Below, one piece after another: positions 45,976 through 54,835 of a stretch of 64,000 nt of DNA; position 1 is the first letter of the stretch; each line of letters begins with the position of its first letter. The stretch is from assembly GCF_003151135.1 (NCBI RefSeq), contig NZ_QEQK01000009.1, forward strand, positions 29,301 through 93,300. Direction: 5' to 3'. The stretch comes from Abyssibacter profundi (GTDB taxonomy: Bacteria > Pseudomonadota > Gammaproteobacteria > Nevskiales > OUC007). The notes beneath the pieces are model-generated. The model was given only the letters and a program-made list of their open reading frames with translations. It was not told where the DNA came from and ran no database searches. The position numbers and the translations under genes were made by a program.

Positions 45976-47028
45976 GTGGACGCGCCAATCGAAACGCATA
46001 GCTATCACGACTCCAGCGCCCTGACCCGCCAGGTCTACCAGGCCATGGAACGGGCCGGAATTGATGCCGAGGCGTTCATGGCGCAGCTGGGCCTGAGCCC
46101 TGAAGCCATCGAGCAGCGTGATCGTCGCACGCTGCACGAGCGAATTCCTCATTTTTGGGAACGCCTGGAAGAGGAAACCGGCGATTCCAATATCGGACTG
46201 CATGTCGGCCGGTTCTTACCGACCTTTGGGGGCGAAGTGCTGGAGTACCTGTTCCTCTCCAGCACCACGTTTGGTGAGGGGCTGGACCGGGCGCTGCGCT
46301 TCCAGGCACTGCTGTCCGGCGCCGGCCTGGGAAGTTTGTCCCGCGACGGCCACACAGCCGTACTCACCATCGATTCCGCGCTCCCCGCGGTCAACGCCAA
46401 TCGGCATTTGTACGAGTGCCTCAGCCAGGGCGTGATCAAATTCTTTCGCAGCGTGACCGACGACAGCTTCAGGCCCCAGTGCCTGACCTTCGTCGCCCAG
46501 GCGCCGGACAACACCCAGGAAGCCGAGTCGCTCATCGGCTGCCCGCTGAGCTACGGACAGCCCCACAACAGCATTCATTTTGATGCTGCGGTGCTTGAGC
46601 GCCCCTCCCCGCACGCCGAGCCACGCCTGGTGGAGTTACACGAGCGTGTCGCCGAGGACCGACTCAAGGAACTGGATGCCACGAATTTTGTGATCGCGGC
46701 ACGACGGGCCATTGCCCGTGAGCTGGAGTACGGCACGCCCAGCCTGGCCCGTGTTGCCGAACGGCTGAGCGTCACCCAGCGTGAGTTACGCAGCCGACTG
46801 GCAGCCGCCGACACCAGTTTCAACAAGGAACTGGACCGATACCGCGAACGGCTGGCCTGTCGCCTGCTGTACCGCACGAACCAATCCATTGACGAGATTG
46901 TCTATCTCACCGGATTCTCGGAGCCCAGCACGTTCTACCGAGCCTTCAGACGCTGGCGTGACGAAACACCGATCCAGTACCGGCAACGGATGCGTCAGCG
47001 CAAGCCACGCACAGATCAGACTGTTTGA
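45976..47028 (+). CDS. AraC-family transcriptional regulator
   Basis: The 350-aa regulator begins with GTG at 45976, the only start in this frame that keeps the full N-terminal domain. It has an N-terminal ligand domain of the Arabinose_bd type (TRQVYQAMERAGIDAEAFMA, GDSNIGLHVGRFLPTFGG). The C-terminal pair of helix-turn-helix motifs shows LARVAERLSVTQRELRSRLA and SIDEIVYLTGFSEPSTFYRA FRRW. It sits between the divergent DUF1302 gene and the DUF1329 gene and is the obvious local regulator. The inducer is unknown; OruR-like relatives sense small hydrophobic or amino-acid-derived compounds. Confidence 0.93.
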   Translation: MDAPIETHSYHDSSALTRQVYQAMERAGIDAEAFMAQLGLSPEAIEQRDRRTLHERIPHFWERLEEETGDSNIGLHVGRFLPTFGGEVLEYLFLSSTTFGEGLDRALRFQALLSGAGLGSLSRDGHTAVLTIDSALPAVNANRHLYECLSQGVIKFFRSVTDDSFRPQCLTFVAQAPDNTQEAESLIGCPLSYGQPHNSIHFDAAVLERPSPHAEPRLVELHERVAEDRLKELDATNFVIAARRAIARELEYGTPSLARVAERLSVTQRELRSRLAAADTSFNKELDRYRERLACRLLYRTNQSIDEIVYLTGFSEPSTFYRAFRRWRDETPIQYRQRMRQRKPRTDQTV

Positions 47029-47146
47029 CCCGAAGTCGTGGCCAGGCGCGTCACCAACGCAACAACCTTGTCAGTGAACGCTGTTATAGTTAGAAGCGTG
47101 TGCCAGCCGTAGTACACAGGACCCCAACGCGCTACATGGAGGAGCC

Positions 47147-48565
47147 ATGCGCCGAATCACTGCATTGGCCGCAGCCGCGGTCTCATTCCCCCTTTTCGCA
47201 GGCGTCAGCGCCGACGAAGCCGCCAAGCTCGGCGATGAGCTCACCCCCATTGGCGCCGTCAAGGCCGGCAATGCGGATGGCTCCATTCCCGAATGGCTGG
47301 GCGCCCAGCTGTTCTCCCAAGAGGTCCAAGACCTCACCCGCGCCCAGCTCGAAGAGTGGCGCAAGAACGAACCCAAAAAGATCGAGGATCTCGTCGATAA
47401 CGAGATCAAGCGCAACCAGGATCTGCTCGACGGGGATCCGCTGACGGCCAAGTTCACCATCACCAAGGCGAACTACAAAGAGCACGCCGACAAGCTCACC
47501 GTCGGCCATCAGCGAATGTTCGAGCTCTACGACGATTACAAGATGATCGTCTATCCCACGGTGCGCACCGGCTTCTTCCCCGATGAGATCTACGAAGCCA
47601 CCAAGGCCAATGCCACCCGCGCTTCGCTGGAAGGCACGGATGCGGTCAAGAACGCCCAGCTCGGCTTCCCCTTCCCGATTCCCAAGCAGGGTGCGGAAGT
47701 CATCTGGAACCACAAACTCAAGTTCCGTGGCTCGGCGGTTAAGCGCTTTAACAACCAGGCGATCGTGGCCCAGGACGGCGACTTCAAGATCTCCAAGCTG
47801 GTCGAGGACGTGAAGTTCAAGTACGCCAACCTGAACGATCAGTCCGATGACGCCAACAAGCTCATCGCCTACTACCTGCAGGAGGTGGTCTCCCCGCCCC
47901 GTGTCGCCGGGCAGGTCACCCTGGTCCACGAAACGGCAGATCAGTCCTCGGGCGGACGCAACGCCTGGCTGTACGATCCGGGCATTGGTCGCACGCGCCG
48001 TGCGCCGAACGTGGGCTATGACAACCCGTCGCTGGGTTCCGATGGCGAGCAGTTCAACGACCAGATCGATGTCTTCAACGGGGCGCTGGACCGCTACACC
48101 TGGAAGCTCGTCGGCAAGAAGGAGATGTACATCCCCTACAACTCCGGCCAAATGAACAGCCCGCTGCTGTCCTATGAGGAGATTCTTGGCAAGGGGCATA
48201 TCAACCAGGACCACGCCCGCTACGAGCTGCACCGCGTCTGGATCGTCGAAGCCACGCTACGCGACGGCCAGCGTCACCAGTTCAAGAAGCGCGTGTTCTA
48301 TGTGGATGAGGATTCCTGGTCCATCGCCATTGTCGACTGCTATGACAACCGCGATCAGCTGTGGAAGCTGCAGGAAGCCCACCTGACCACCTTCCCGTTC
48401 GTGCCCACGGTCTCCGGCTCACCCGAGCTGATCTACGACCTGCAGACCGGTCGCTACTTCGCCACCGCCATGACCAACGAAGACCAGATCTCGGACTTCG
48501 ATGTCAGCTATGAAGACCGCATGTTCCTGCCTCAGGGGCTGGCGCGCGTGGCGGGCCGGCGCTAA
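47147..48565 (+). CDS. DUF1329 periplasmic/outer membrane protein (copy 1)
   Basis: The 472-aa protein has a signal peptide (RRITALAAAAVSFPLFAGVSA) and the DUF1329 hallmarks: GDELTPIGAVKAGNADGSIP, RRAPNVGYDNPSLGSDGEQF, WKLVGKKEMYIPYNSG and YELHRVWIVEATLRDGQRH. The fold is related to LolB-like lipid-binding proteins, so a lipid or hydrophobic ligand carried between membranes is plausible. A GGAGGAG ribosome site precedes the ATG. The stop overlaps the YCF48-like gene start by one base (TAATG). A second DUF1329 protein lies at 61414-62802. Confidence 0.93.
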   Translation: MRRITALAAAAVSFPLFAGVSADEAAKLGDELTPIGAVKAGNADGSIPEWLGAQLFSQEVQDLTRAQLEEWRKNEPKKIEDLVDNEIKRNQDLLDGDPLTAKFTITKANYKEHADKLTVGHQRMFELYDDYKMIVYPTVRTGFFPDEIYEATKANATRASLEGTDAVKNAQLGFPFPIPKQGAEVIWNHKLKFRGSAVKRFNNQAIVAQDGDFKISKLVEDVKFKYANLNDQSDDANKLIAYYLQEVVSPPRVAGQVTLVHETADQSSGGRNAWLYDPGIGRTRRAPNVGYDNPSLGSDGEQFNDQIDVFNGALDRYTWKLVGKKEMYIPYNSGQMNSPLLSYEEILGKGHINQDHARYELHRVWIVEATLRDGQRHQFKKRVFYVDEDSWSIAIVDCYDNRDQLWKLQEAHLTTFPFVPTVSGSPELIYDLQTGRYFATAMTNEDQISDFDVSYEDRMFLPQGLARVAGRR

Positions 48566-49608
48566 TGGGCGGGCGCGCTGCGGCCGCGCTCACGCTGGGT
48601 CTGGGTCTCGCCGCTATTGGCGGCGTGGCCCAGGCTGCGGATGATGCGGTCAAGGACGACCCCCGGCTCAACCCTGCCGAGCAAATGGACCTAGCCGATG
48701 AGCGCATTCTCGTTGGCCTGCAGCCCATTGCTGATGGCTACCTCGCTGTGGGCATGCGCGGACATATTCTGAAGTCTGCCGATGGACAAACCTGGAATCA
48801 GCAACCCAGCCCCGTGCGCTCCATGCTGGTCACCATCGACTTTCCAACTGAATCGACAGGGTTCATCGGTGGCCACGACGGCACCATTCTGAAAACCACG
48901 GATGGCGGCGACAGCTGGTCGTTGCAGCACTTCAATCCGGAGCCCCGCCGGCCGGTCATCATCTACGACCTGATGTTTGACACGCCGGAGCGCGGCTTTG
49001 CCGTGGGCAGCTACGGTTTGATCCTGCGCACCACCGATGGCGGTGACACCTGGAATCAGCTCACGCCAGACATCGAGTTTCTCGGTTTTCACAACAGCCA
49101 GATTCGGCGCCTGGCCAACGGTGTCTTGCTGATGGTGGGCGAGAAAGGTCTGACCGCACGTTCCAGTGACGATGGCGAGACCTGGGAAATGCTGGTGTCG
49201 CCTTACAGCGGCTCCTTTTTTGGCCTAATCCCGGACGACCGCGACGGCGCCTGGATTTACGGCATGCGTGGACGCCTTTACCGAATCCCGGATGTCATGG
49301 CCGTGGCCACGCAGAATCCGATGGATTACGACCCGTTCATGGCCGAAAACGTCGAAGACCCGGCCGCCATCCAGGCCATGGGCTGGGAGCGAATTCAGAC
49401 GCCGGCCAATGAGTCGTTCTTCGGCGCCACGACCCGACCGGATGGGGGCATCACCCTGGTCGGCAATGCCGGTTTGATCTTGAATTCGGATGCGCAGCAG
49501 GCGAACTGGACGCTGGTGCCAAATCCGAACGGGGATACGCTAGCCGGCGTGGTGCCGGTTGACGGCAAGCTACTAACCGTGGGCCGACAAGGCGTCGAGT
49601 GGCACTAG
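48565..49608 (+). CDS. YCF48/BNR-repeat periplasmic propeller protein
   Basis: The 347-aa product has a signal peptide (AAAALTLGLGLAAIGGVAQA/ADD) and repeated WD/BNR-like units typical of YCF48: GGHDGTILKTTDGGDSWSLQ, GSYGLILRTTDGGDTWNQLT and GEKGLTARSSDDGETWEML. YCF48 helps photosystem II assembly in cyanobacteria. Non-photosynthetic bacteria carry homologues next to RND/MMPL transporters, where they are thought to act as periplasmic adaptors. Its ATG overlaps the DUF1329 stop, and the MMPL gene follows after 107 bases. Confidence 0.92.
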   Translation: MGGRAAAALTLGLGLAAIGGVAQAADDAVKDDPRLNPAEQMDLADERILVGLQPIADGYLAVGMRGHILKSADGQTWNQQPSPVRSMLVTIDFPTESTGFIGGHDGTILKTTDGGDSWSLQHFNPEPRRPVIIYDLMFDTPERGFAVGSYGLILRTTDGGDTWNQLTPDIEFLGFHNSQIRRLANGVLLMVGEKGLTARSSDDGETWEMLVSPYSGSFFGLIPDDRDGAWIYGMRGRLYRIPDVMAVATQNPMDYDPFMAENVEDPAAIQAMGWERIQTPANESFFGATTRPDGGITLVGNAGLILNSDAQQANWTLVPNPNGDTLAGVVPVDGKLLTVGRQGVEWH

Positions 49609-49715
49609 TCACCAGGTCGTGTCGGGCTGGATCCCGGCACGGCCCGCCCCCGGTCACCGACTGAATTGAATCAATAAAACGGTGCGCCGCCCGGCGCCCG
49701 CAGGGAGACTCGCTC

Positions 49716-52283
49716 ATGGCCTCGGAAGGCTCTTCACTGACGAACTCGCCGGTTGCTCGCGCCATTCTCGGCGTGGTGGAACCACTGGTCTTTGGCAAAC
49801 CGGCCCTGACCCTTTTTGTCCTGGCGGCGCTGACGGTGTTCTTCGGCTACCACGCTGCCCGCATCCAGCCTGACGCTGGCTACGAAAAAACCATCCCCAT
49901 GGAACATCCCTACATGGGGGCGTTCAAGGAGTACTACAGCGAGTTCGGCGGCGCCAACCTGGTGCTGGTGGCGCTCATGCAGAAAGAAGGTGAGATCTAC
50001 AACGAACGCTTTCTGTCCACCTTGAAGCAGGTCACCGACGAGGTCTTCTTCCTGCCGAATATCGACCGGCCACGGGTGATGAGTCTGTTCACGCCCAACG
50101 TGCGCTTCGTCGAGATTACTGAGCAAGGCTTCGAGGGGGGCGACGTCATCCCCTCTGATTACGCTCCATCGCCCCAGATGTTCGACATCATCAAGTCGAA
50201 TGTCAGCAAGGCACAGATCATCGGACGCCTGGTTTCCGAGGATGAAACCGGCGCCATGGTGGTGTCCGAGCTGCTGGAGGTCGACCCGCAGACCGGTAAG
50301 CAGGTGGACTACACCCATGTCGCCGACCTGCTGGAAACCATCCGCGGACGGATTGAAAGCCCGACGGTGTGGGAGTACCGCCTCCGGGAACCGAGTGGTG
50401 ACATGGAAGCCGGCACCGTCGTCGGCCGCGACTACAGCGAACCGGGCCGGCTGGAACGGTGGTTCGGGGAGCAAACCGTCACCCTGCCCCAGACATCGGG
50501 CGAGACCGAGACCGTCACCTTTAACAACCGCGACCTGGAGATCGTCGCCGCCGACAATCCGGAGTACAACCCGAACCTGCAGGTCCACATCGTCGGGTTC
50601 GCCAAGGTGGTCGGTGACATCACCGATGCCACGCTGGAAGTCGTCGGCTTTTTCGGCCTGGCGCTGCTGATGACCTCGCTGCTGCTCTGGGGTTACACGG
50701 GGTCGATGAAGATGGCCTTCCTGCCGATGGCCTGCTCCATCGTCGCGGTGATCTGGGAATTCGGGTTGCTGTCGCTGTTCGGCCTGGGCCTGGACCCGTT
50801 CGCCATTCTGGTTCCGTTCTTGGTGCTGGCCGTATCGGTGTCCCACGGCGTGCAGTACGTCAACGCCTGGGTCGCCGAGGTCGGGCATGGCAGTAGCAGC
50901 TTTGATGCATCGCTGGAGACCTTCCGCCGCCTCGCGATTCCGGGCACCGTCGCGCTGATCACCGATGTGGCGGGCTTTGCGACCATCGCCCTGATCGACA
51001 TCCAGATCATCCAAGAAATGAGCGCCAACGCCGCCTTCGGCGTCGCTGCCATCATCATCACCAACAAGATTTTGATGCCCGCCTGGCTGACCTACATGCG
51101 CATCGGCGATTTGCAGGCCTTTGAACGCAAGCAGCAGGTTCGGGAGAACCTGCTGGCACCGATGTGGGGCTTTGTCGCCAAGATCACCCGTCCCGTGCCG
51201 GCGGCCTGCGCCATCATCGTCGGTGTGCTGCTGCTCGGCTGGGCGTTCTACATGTACCCCAAGCTGCAGGTTGGTGACGCCCTGGAAGGCACCCCCGAGC
51301 TGCGACCCGACTCGCGCTTCAATCAGGACGCGCGCGCCATTGGACACAATTTCTCCATCGGCATCGACATTCTCAAGGTCATCGCCGAGGCCGATGCGGA
51401 TGCCTGTGTGAACTTCGACGTGGTTGAGGAAATCGACCGCTTTGCCTGGCGGATGGACAACGTTGAGGGCGTGGCGTCCACGCTATCGGTTCTGGACTAC
51501 GCGAAGATGGTTTACCGGGGCCTTAACGAAGCCCGCCTGTCTGCCGAGGTCCTGCCCCGCAATCAGTTCTCATTGGCCCAGTCCACGGCGTTGGTGCCCA
51601 CGACATCGGGGCTGCTCAATGGCGATTGTTCGGCCATGGCGATCTTTATTTTCACGGAAGATCACCGCGCCGAAACCATTAGCCGCATCGTCGATGCGGT
51701 GAAGCAGTACGAGGAAGAAACGTCGGATACGGATGCGGTCAGCTTCCGCCTGGCCACCGGCAATGTCGGGGTCATGGCCGCGACCAATGAGGTCGTCGAG
51801 GAACAGGAGCTGATGGTGGTGTTCTGGGTGTATGTGGTGGTGATCAGCTTCATCTGGCTGTCTTTCCGCAACCTGTCCTCGGTCCTCTCCATTGTGCTGC
51901 CCCTGTCACTGGTCTCCATGATGGCCTACGGCGTCATGGCCTATCTGGGCATCGGTCTGAAGGTGGCCACGCTGCCGGTGGTCGCGCTGGCCGTCGGCAT
52001 TGGCGTGGATTACGGCATCTACATCTATGCAACGCTGGAAGAAGGCGTGAAATCCGGCAAAACCATTGAGCAGGCGCTGGTCGACACGCTTGGCAAGACC
52101 GGCAAGGCCGTGGTGTTCACCGGTATTGCGCTGGGCCTGTCCGTGGCGACCTGGCTGTTCTCCCAGCTTCAGTTCCAGGCCGACATGGGCATCCTGCTGG
52201 TCTTCATGTTCACCGCGAACATGTTCGGCGCCATCCTGCTGCTGCCTGCCATCGCCCGATTCACCATGAAGCAACCCGGATAA
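49716..52283 (+). CDS. MMPL/RND-family transporter
   Basis: The 855-aa inner-membrane protein has the RND layout: a first helix (about 29-46, ALTLFVLAALTVFFGYHAA), a large periplasmic domain, helices 2-6 (about 310-465, with FGLGLDPFAILVPFLVLAVS and HGVQYVNAW), a central helix 7 (about 495-512), a second periplasmic domain and helices 8-12 at the C-terminus (GIGVDYGIYIYATLEEGVKS). It is of the hydrophobe/amphiphile exporter-3-like, MMPL type that moves lipids or other hydrophobic compounds using proton motive force. It is the core of the DUF1302-DUF1329-YCF48 locus. The ribosome site is AGGGAG. A hairpin follows the stop. Confidence 0.93.
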   Translation: MASEGSSLTNSPVARAILGVVEPLVFGKPALTLFVLAALTVFFGYHAARIQPDAGYEKTIPMEHPYMGAFKEYYSEFGGANLVLVALMQKEGEIYNERFLSTLKQVTDEVFFLPNIDRPRVMSLFTPNVRFVEITEQGFEGGDVIPSDYAPSPQMFDIIKSNVSKAQIIGRLVSEDETGAMVVSELLEVDPQTGKQVDYTHVADLLETIRGRIESPTVWEYRLREPSGDMEAGTVVGRDYSEPGRLERWFGEQTVTLPQTSGETETVTFNNRDLEIVAADNPEYNPNLQVHIVGFAKVVGDITDATLEVVGFFGLALLMTSLLLWGYTGSMKMAFLPMACSIVAVIWEFGLLSLFGLGLDPFAILVPFLVLAVSVSHGVQYVNAWVAEVGHGSSSFDASLETFRRLAIPGTVALITDVAGFATIALIDIQIIQEMSANAAFGVAAIIITNKILMPAWLTYMRIGDLQAFERKQQVRENLLAPMWGFVAKITRPVPAACAIIVGVLLLGWAFYMYPKLQVGDALEGTPELRPDSRFNQDARAIGHNFSIGIDILKVIAEADADACVNFDVVEEIDRFAWRMDNVEGVASTLSVLDYAKMVYRGLNEARLSAEVLPRNQFSLAQSTALVPTTSGLLNGDCSAMAIFIFTEDHRAETISRIVDAVKQYEEETSDTDAVSFRLATGNVGVMAATNEVVEEQELMVVFWVYVVVISFIWLSFRNLSSVLSIVLPLSLVSMMAYGVMAYLGIGLKVATLPVVALAVGIGVDYGIYIYATLEEGVKSGKTIEQALVDTLGKTGKAVVFTGIALGLSVATWLFSQLQFQADMGILLVFMFTANMFGAILLLPAIARFTMKQPG

Positions 52284-52302
52284 CAACCTCCGCTCTGACC
52301 CC

Positions 52303-52331
52303 GGGCGTGAGCGCTTCAACGGCTCACGCCC
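52303..52331 (+). terminator. Hairpin after the MMPL gene
   Basis: A perfect 10-bp stem (52303-52312 with 52322-52331) around a nine-base loop lies 20 bases after the stop and is followed by GCTTTA. The T run is short, so termination may be partial. Confidence 0.55.
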
Positions 52332-52361
52332 GCTTTACATGGCGCTGGATAGGCTCGCGCG

Positions 52362-53504
52362 ATGGGGTCTTCCACTGACAAGCTGACTCGGCCCGCCTCT
52401 GCATCGAACGGGTTGATGCGCGAAGCGGAGTTTATTACCGCCTTGCTGGAGCATGCCGGCGATGGCGTCGTGGCCTGCGACGCCAACGGCGACCTGGCCC
52501 TGTTCAATCAGACTTCCCGGGACTGGCATGGGATGGATGCGATGACCCTGCCGCCCGAGCAGTGGTCATCCCGCTACGACCTCTTCCATGCCGATGGCGT
52601 GACACCGCTGGCCACCGAAGACATTCCGCTGTTCCGCGCATTCTCAGGAGAACAGGTGCGCAGCGCCGGCATGGTCATCGCCCGCCACGGACATCCCCCC
52701 AGACACATCGAAGCCGAGGGCCGGCCCATTTTCAGCGCGACGGGCGAGAAGATTGGTGCCGTTGTCGTCATGCACGACATCACCGAGCGAGCGAATGCAC
52801 ACAAGGCACTCGAAGCCCACGCGGACCTGCTGGCGCAGCGGGTGCGCGACCTGAGCGAACTGGCCTATGCGACCTCACATGACCTCAGCGAACCCTTACG
52901 GGGCATTCGTGGGCATTTAGATCAGGTTCAGCTCGATGCGCTGCCCGAGGACGTCGCGCAGGCCATCAAACTCTCCCGCGATGAGGCTGCCCGGATGCAG
53001 GCGCTGATGCAGGGACTGCTGCAGTACGTGCAGCTAGACCAACATCCGCTACAACCCCAGAACACCACGATTGGCGCCCTGCTGGATCAGGCCTTTCGCG
53101 ATCTGGGCCTATCTCCTGAGGACCCGCGTATCCGCCGATTGGCCGATACGCTACCGCTGCGAGCCGACCCAACCGTGCTGGCCCAGGCGCTGCGCTGCGG
53201 CCTCGACAATGCCTTGAAATTCCACGCGCCGAACCAAACCGCCGAGGTCGAAATCACGGCCGATCGGGACGAAACCGGCATCACGATCCACATCCGCGAT
53301 GACGGCGTCGGCATCGAGCCAAAACGCGCCGTGCGTGCCTTCCGCATTTTTCAGCGTTTACATCCCCGCACCCTATTCCCGGGGCACGGCATCGGACTGG
53401 CCAAAGTCATGCGGGCAGCTCAACTTCACGGTGGATCGGCCGATTTGACGAATAACCCCGGCCCGGGTGCAACACTGAGCATCCGGATTCCTCAACGCCG
53501 CTGA
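52362..53504 (+). CDS. Soluble PAS-domain sensor histidine kinase
   Basis: The 380-aa protein has no membrane helix. A PAS domain spans about residues 20-145 (ALLEHAGDGVVACDANGDLA, GAVVVMHDITERANAHKALE). The dimerisation/phosphoacceptor helix pair has His173 in YATSHDLSEPLRGIRGHL. The ATPase domain has the N box (GLDNALKFHA), G1 (IRDDGVGIEP) and G2 (FPGHGIGLAKVM). The SHDLxEPLR H box is typical of kinases paired with Rcp1-like regulators. The partner response regulator starts 11 bases downstream. The signal is unknown; the PAS domain shows no obvious cofactor motif. Confidence 0.92.
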   Translation: MGSSTDKLTRPASASNGLMREAEFITALLEHAGDGVVACDANGDLALFNQTSRDWHGMDAMTLPPEQWSSRYDLFHADGVTPLATEDIPLFRAFSGEQVRSAGMVIARHGHPPRHIEAEGRPIFSATGEKIGAVVVMHDITERANAHKALEAHADLLAQRVRDLSELAYATSHDLSEPLRGIRGHLDQVQLDALPEDVAQAIKLSRDEAARMQALMQGLLQYVQLDQHPLQPQNTTIGALLDQAFRDLGLSPEDPRIRRLADTLPLRADPTVLAQALRCGLDNALKFHAPNQTAEVEITADRDETGITIHIRDDGVGIEPKRAVRAFRIFQRLHPRTLFPGHGIGLAKVMRAAQLHGGSADLTNNPGPGATLSIRIPQRR

Positions 53505-53515
53505 GCGACACCGAT

Positions 53516-53935
53516 ATGACCGACATCCTGCTCATAGACGACTCCGCTTCCGACCGTATGTTGATCGAGCAGGCCTTCGCGAGGACGGCGGCTCAGCTGA
53601 GTCTTCACTGTGCGGAAGACGGGGCGGCCGGGCTGACCCGGCTCGGCGAACAACCCGGCATTCGGCTGGTGCTGCTGGACCTCAACATGCCCGGCATGAA
53701 TGGCCTGGAGTTCCTGGAAGCACTGACACCGGCACTGCGCGCCTGCACCGTCGTGCTTGCCCTCAGTTCGAGTCAGTTGCCCGACGATATCCGAGGGGCG
53801 TATCGAGCAGGGGTCAATGCATACATCGCCAAACCGCTGGATTTTGACGGCTACGTCCGAATCGCCGAAGCGGTGTATCGATTCTGGCTGCAAGCCGCCC
53901 GACTCCCACCCGAAGCGTCGCTCGAAGCCAGTTAG
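53516..53935 (+). CDS. Single-domain response regulator
   Basis: The 139-aa receiver has the acidic pair in ILLIDDSASDRMLI, the phosphoacceptor Asp55 in LVLLDLNMPGMNGLEFLEAL, the conserved Ser of VLALSSSQLP and Lys of YIAKPLDFDGYVRI. There is no output domain, so it acts through protein contacts like Rcp1 or CheY. It follows the kinase gene by 11 bases and is its likely partner. Confidence 0.94.
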   Translation: MTDILLIDDSASDRMLIEQAFARTAAQLSLHCAEDGAAGLTRLGEQPGIRLVLLDLNMPGMNGLEFLEALTPALRACTVVLALSSSQLPDDIRGAYRAGVNAYIAKPLDFDGYVRIAEAVYRFWLQAARLPPEASLEAS

Positions 53936-53989
53936 ACTGTTCACTCACCTGCCCCGGGTCACCGACCCGCCGCAAACGGATACTCAGTC

Positions 53990-54835
53990 ATGCCGACACT
54001 CATGGAATGCGGTGCGTTCTCCCACGCAGGCGCGCGTCTGGCTTTTTCGCTGGCCGGTCCGGCCGATGGACCACGCATCGTACTGATGCACGGCATTCTG
54101 ATGGACTCCGAGCTTAATCGTGACCTGGCCGCCGCTCTGGCGCAGGCCGGATATCGCGTGGCACTACTGGACCTGCAAGGCCACGGGCGTAGCGATAAGA
54201 CCACACGCGCACAGGATTTGCGCATCGACGTGTTCGGACAGCAAGCGCTTGCACTCCTCGACCACCTGGGCTGGCCCCATGCGGTCATCGGCGGCGTCTC
54301 ACTGGGTGCGATCACCGCCCTGCATGTCGCAGTACAGGCACCAGACCGTGTCGATGGCCTGTTTCTGGAAATGCCTGTCATGGAGCGGGCCGCACCCGCA
54401 GCCGCATTGCTCCTGGTACCACTGCTCCTCGGCGCCCGGTTTGCGGACAAGCCGTGGCGGGTCGGCGCCCGCCAGCTGCGACGACTGCCCAGACCCCAGC
54501 GTGGACTGTGGCAAAGCCTGCTCAATACGGTCAGCCAGGACCCCGAACACATGGCGGCCATCATCCATGGCGTGCTGGCCGGCCCCATCGTGCCGCCGTT
54601 GCGCGAGCGGCTGCGCCTGTCCATGCCCAGCCTGGTCGTGGGGCATGCTGGCGACTGGCTGCACAATCTCAAAGATGCTCGCGCGCTGTCCCAGGAACTT
54701 CCCAACGCGGAGCTCATCGTCGCCCGATCACCGCTGGAGCTCAGAACCGCGCCAACGCGACTCATGCCCGACATTCTCCGCTTTTTCGAACGCACCCAAG
54801 CGGCCCGGTCGGCGCGTACACAACAACAGGCATGA
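53990..54835 (+). CDS. Alpha/beta hydrolase 1
   Basis: The 281-aa protein has the alpha/beta hydrolase pattern: oxyanion loop VLMHGILMDSE, YRVALLDLQGHGRSDK and the nucleophile elbow GGVSLGA with Ser104. Residues PSLVVGHAGDWLHNLKDARA occupy the place of the acid-bearing strand. The expected C-terminal His is not obvious. The substrate is unknown. It overlaps the next hydrolase gene by four bases (ATGA). Confidence 0.85.
   Translation: MPTLMECGAFSHAGARLAFSLAGPADGPRIVLMHGILMDSELNRDLAAALAQAGYRVALLDLQGHGRSDKTTRAQDLRIDVFGQQALALLDHLGWPHAVIGGVSLGAITALHVAVQAPDRVDGLFLEMPVMERAAPAAALLLVPLLLGARFADKPWRVGARQLRRLPRPQRGLWQSLLNTVSQDPEHMAAIIHGVLAGPIVPPLRERLRLSMPSLVVGHAGDWLHNLKDARALSQELPNAELIVARSPLELRTAPTRLMPDILRFFERTQAARSARTQQQA

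Noticed and set aside
49734..51347. Long minus-strand open frame (537 codons) opposite the MMPL gene.
   Set aside because: It is the antisense shadow of a strongly recognisable transporter in GC-rich DNA. It is rich in Gln, His, Arg and Asp, with no domain and no ribosome site.
52362..53935. Kinase and receiver considered as a phytochrome-type light-sensing pair because of the Rcp1-like receiver and H box.
   Set aside because: The kinase has no GAF or PHY domain and no bilin-binding Cys, only a PAS domain without a visible cofactor site.
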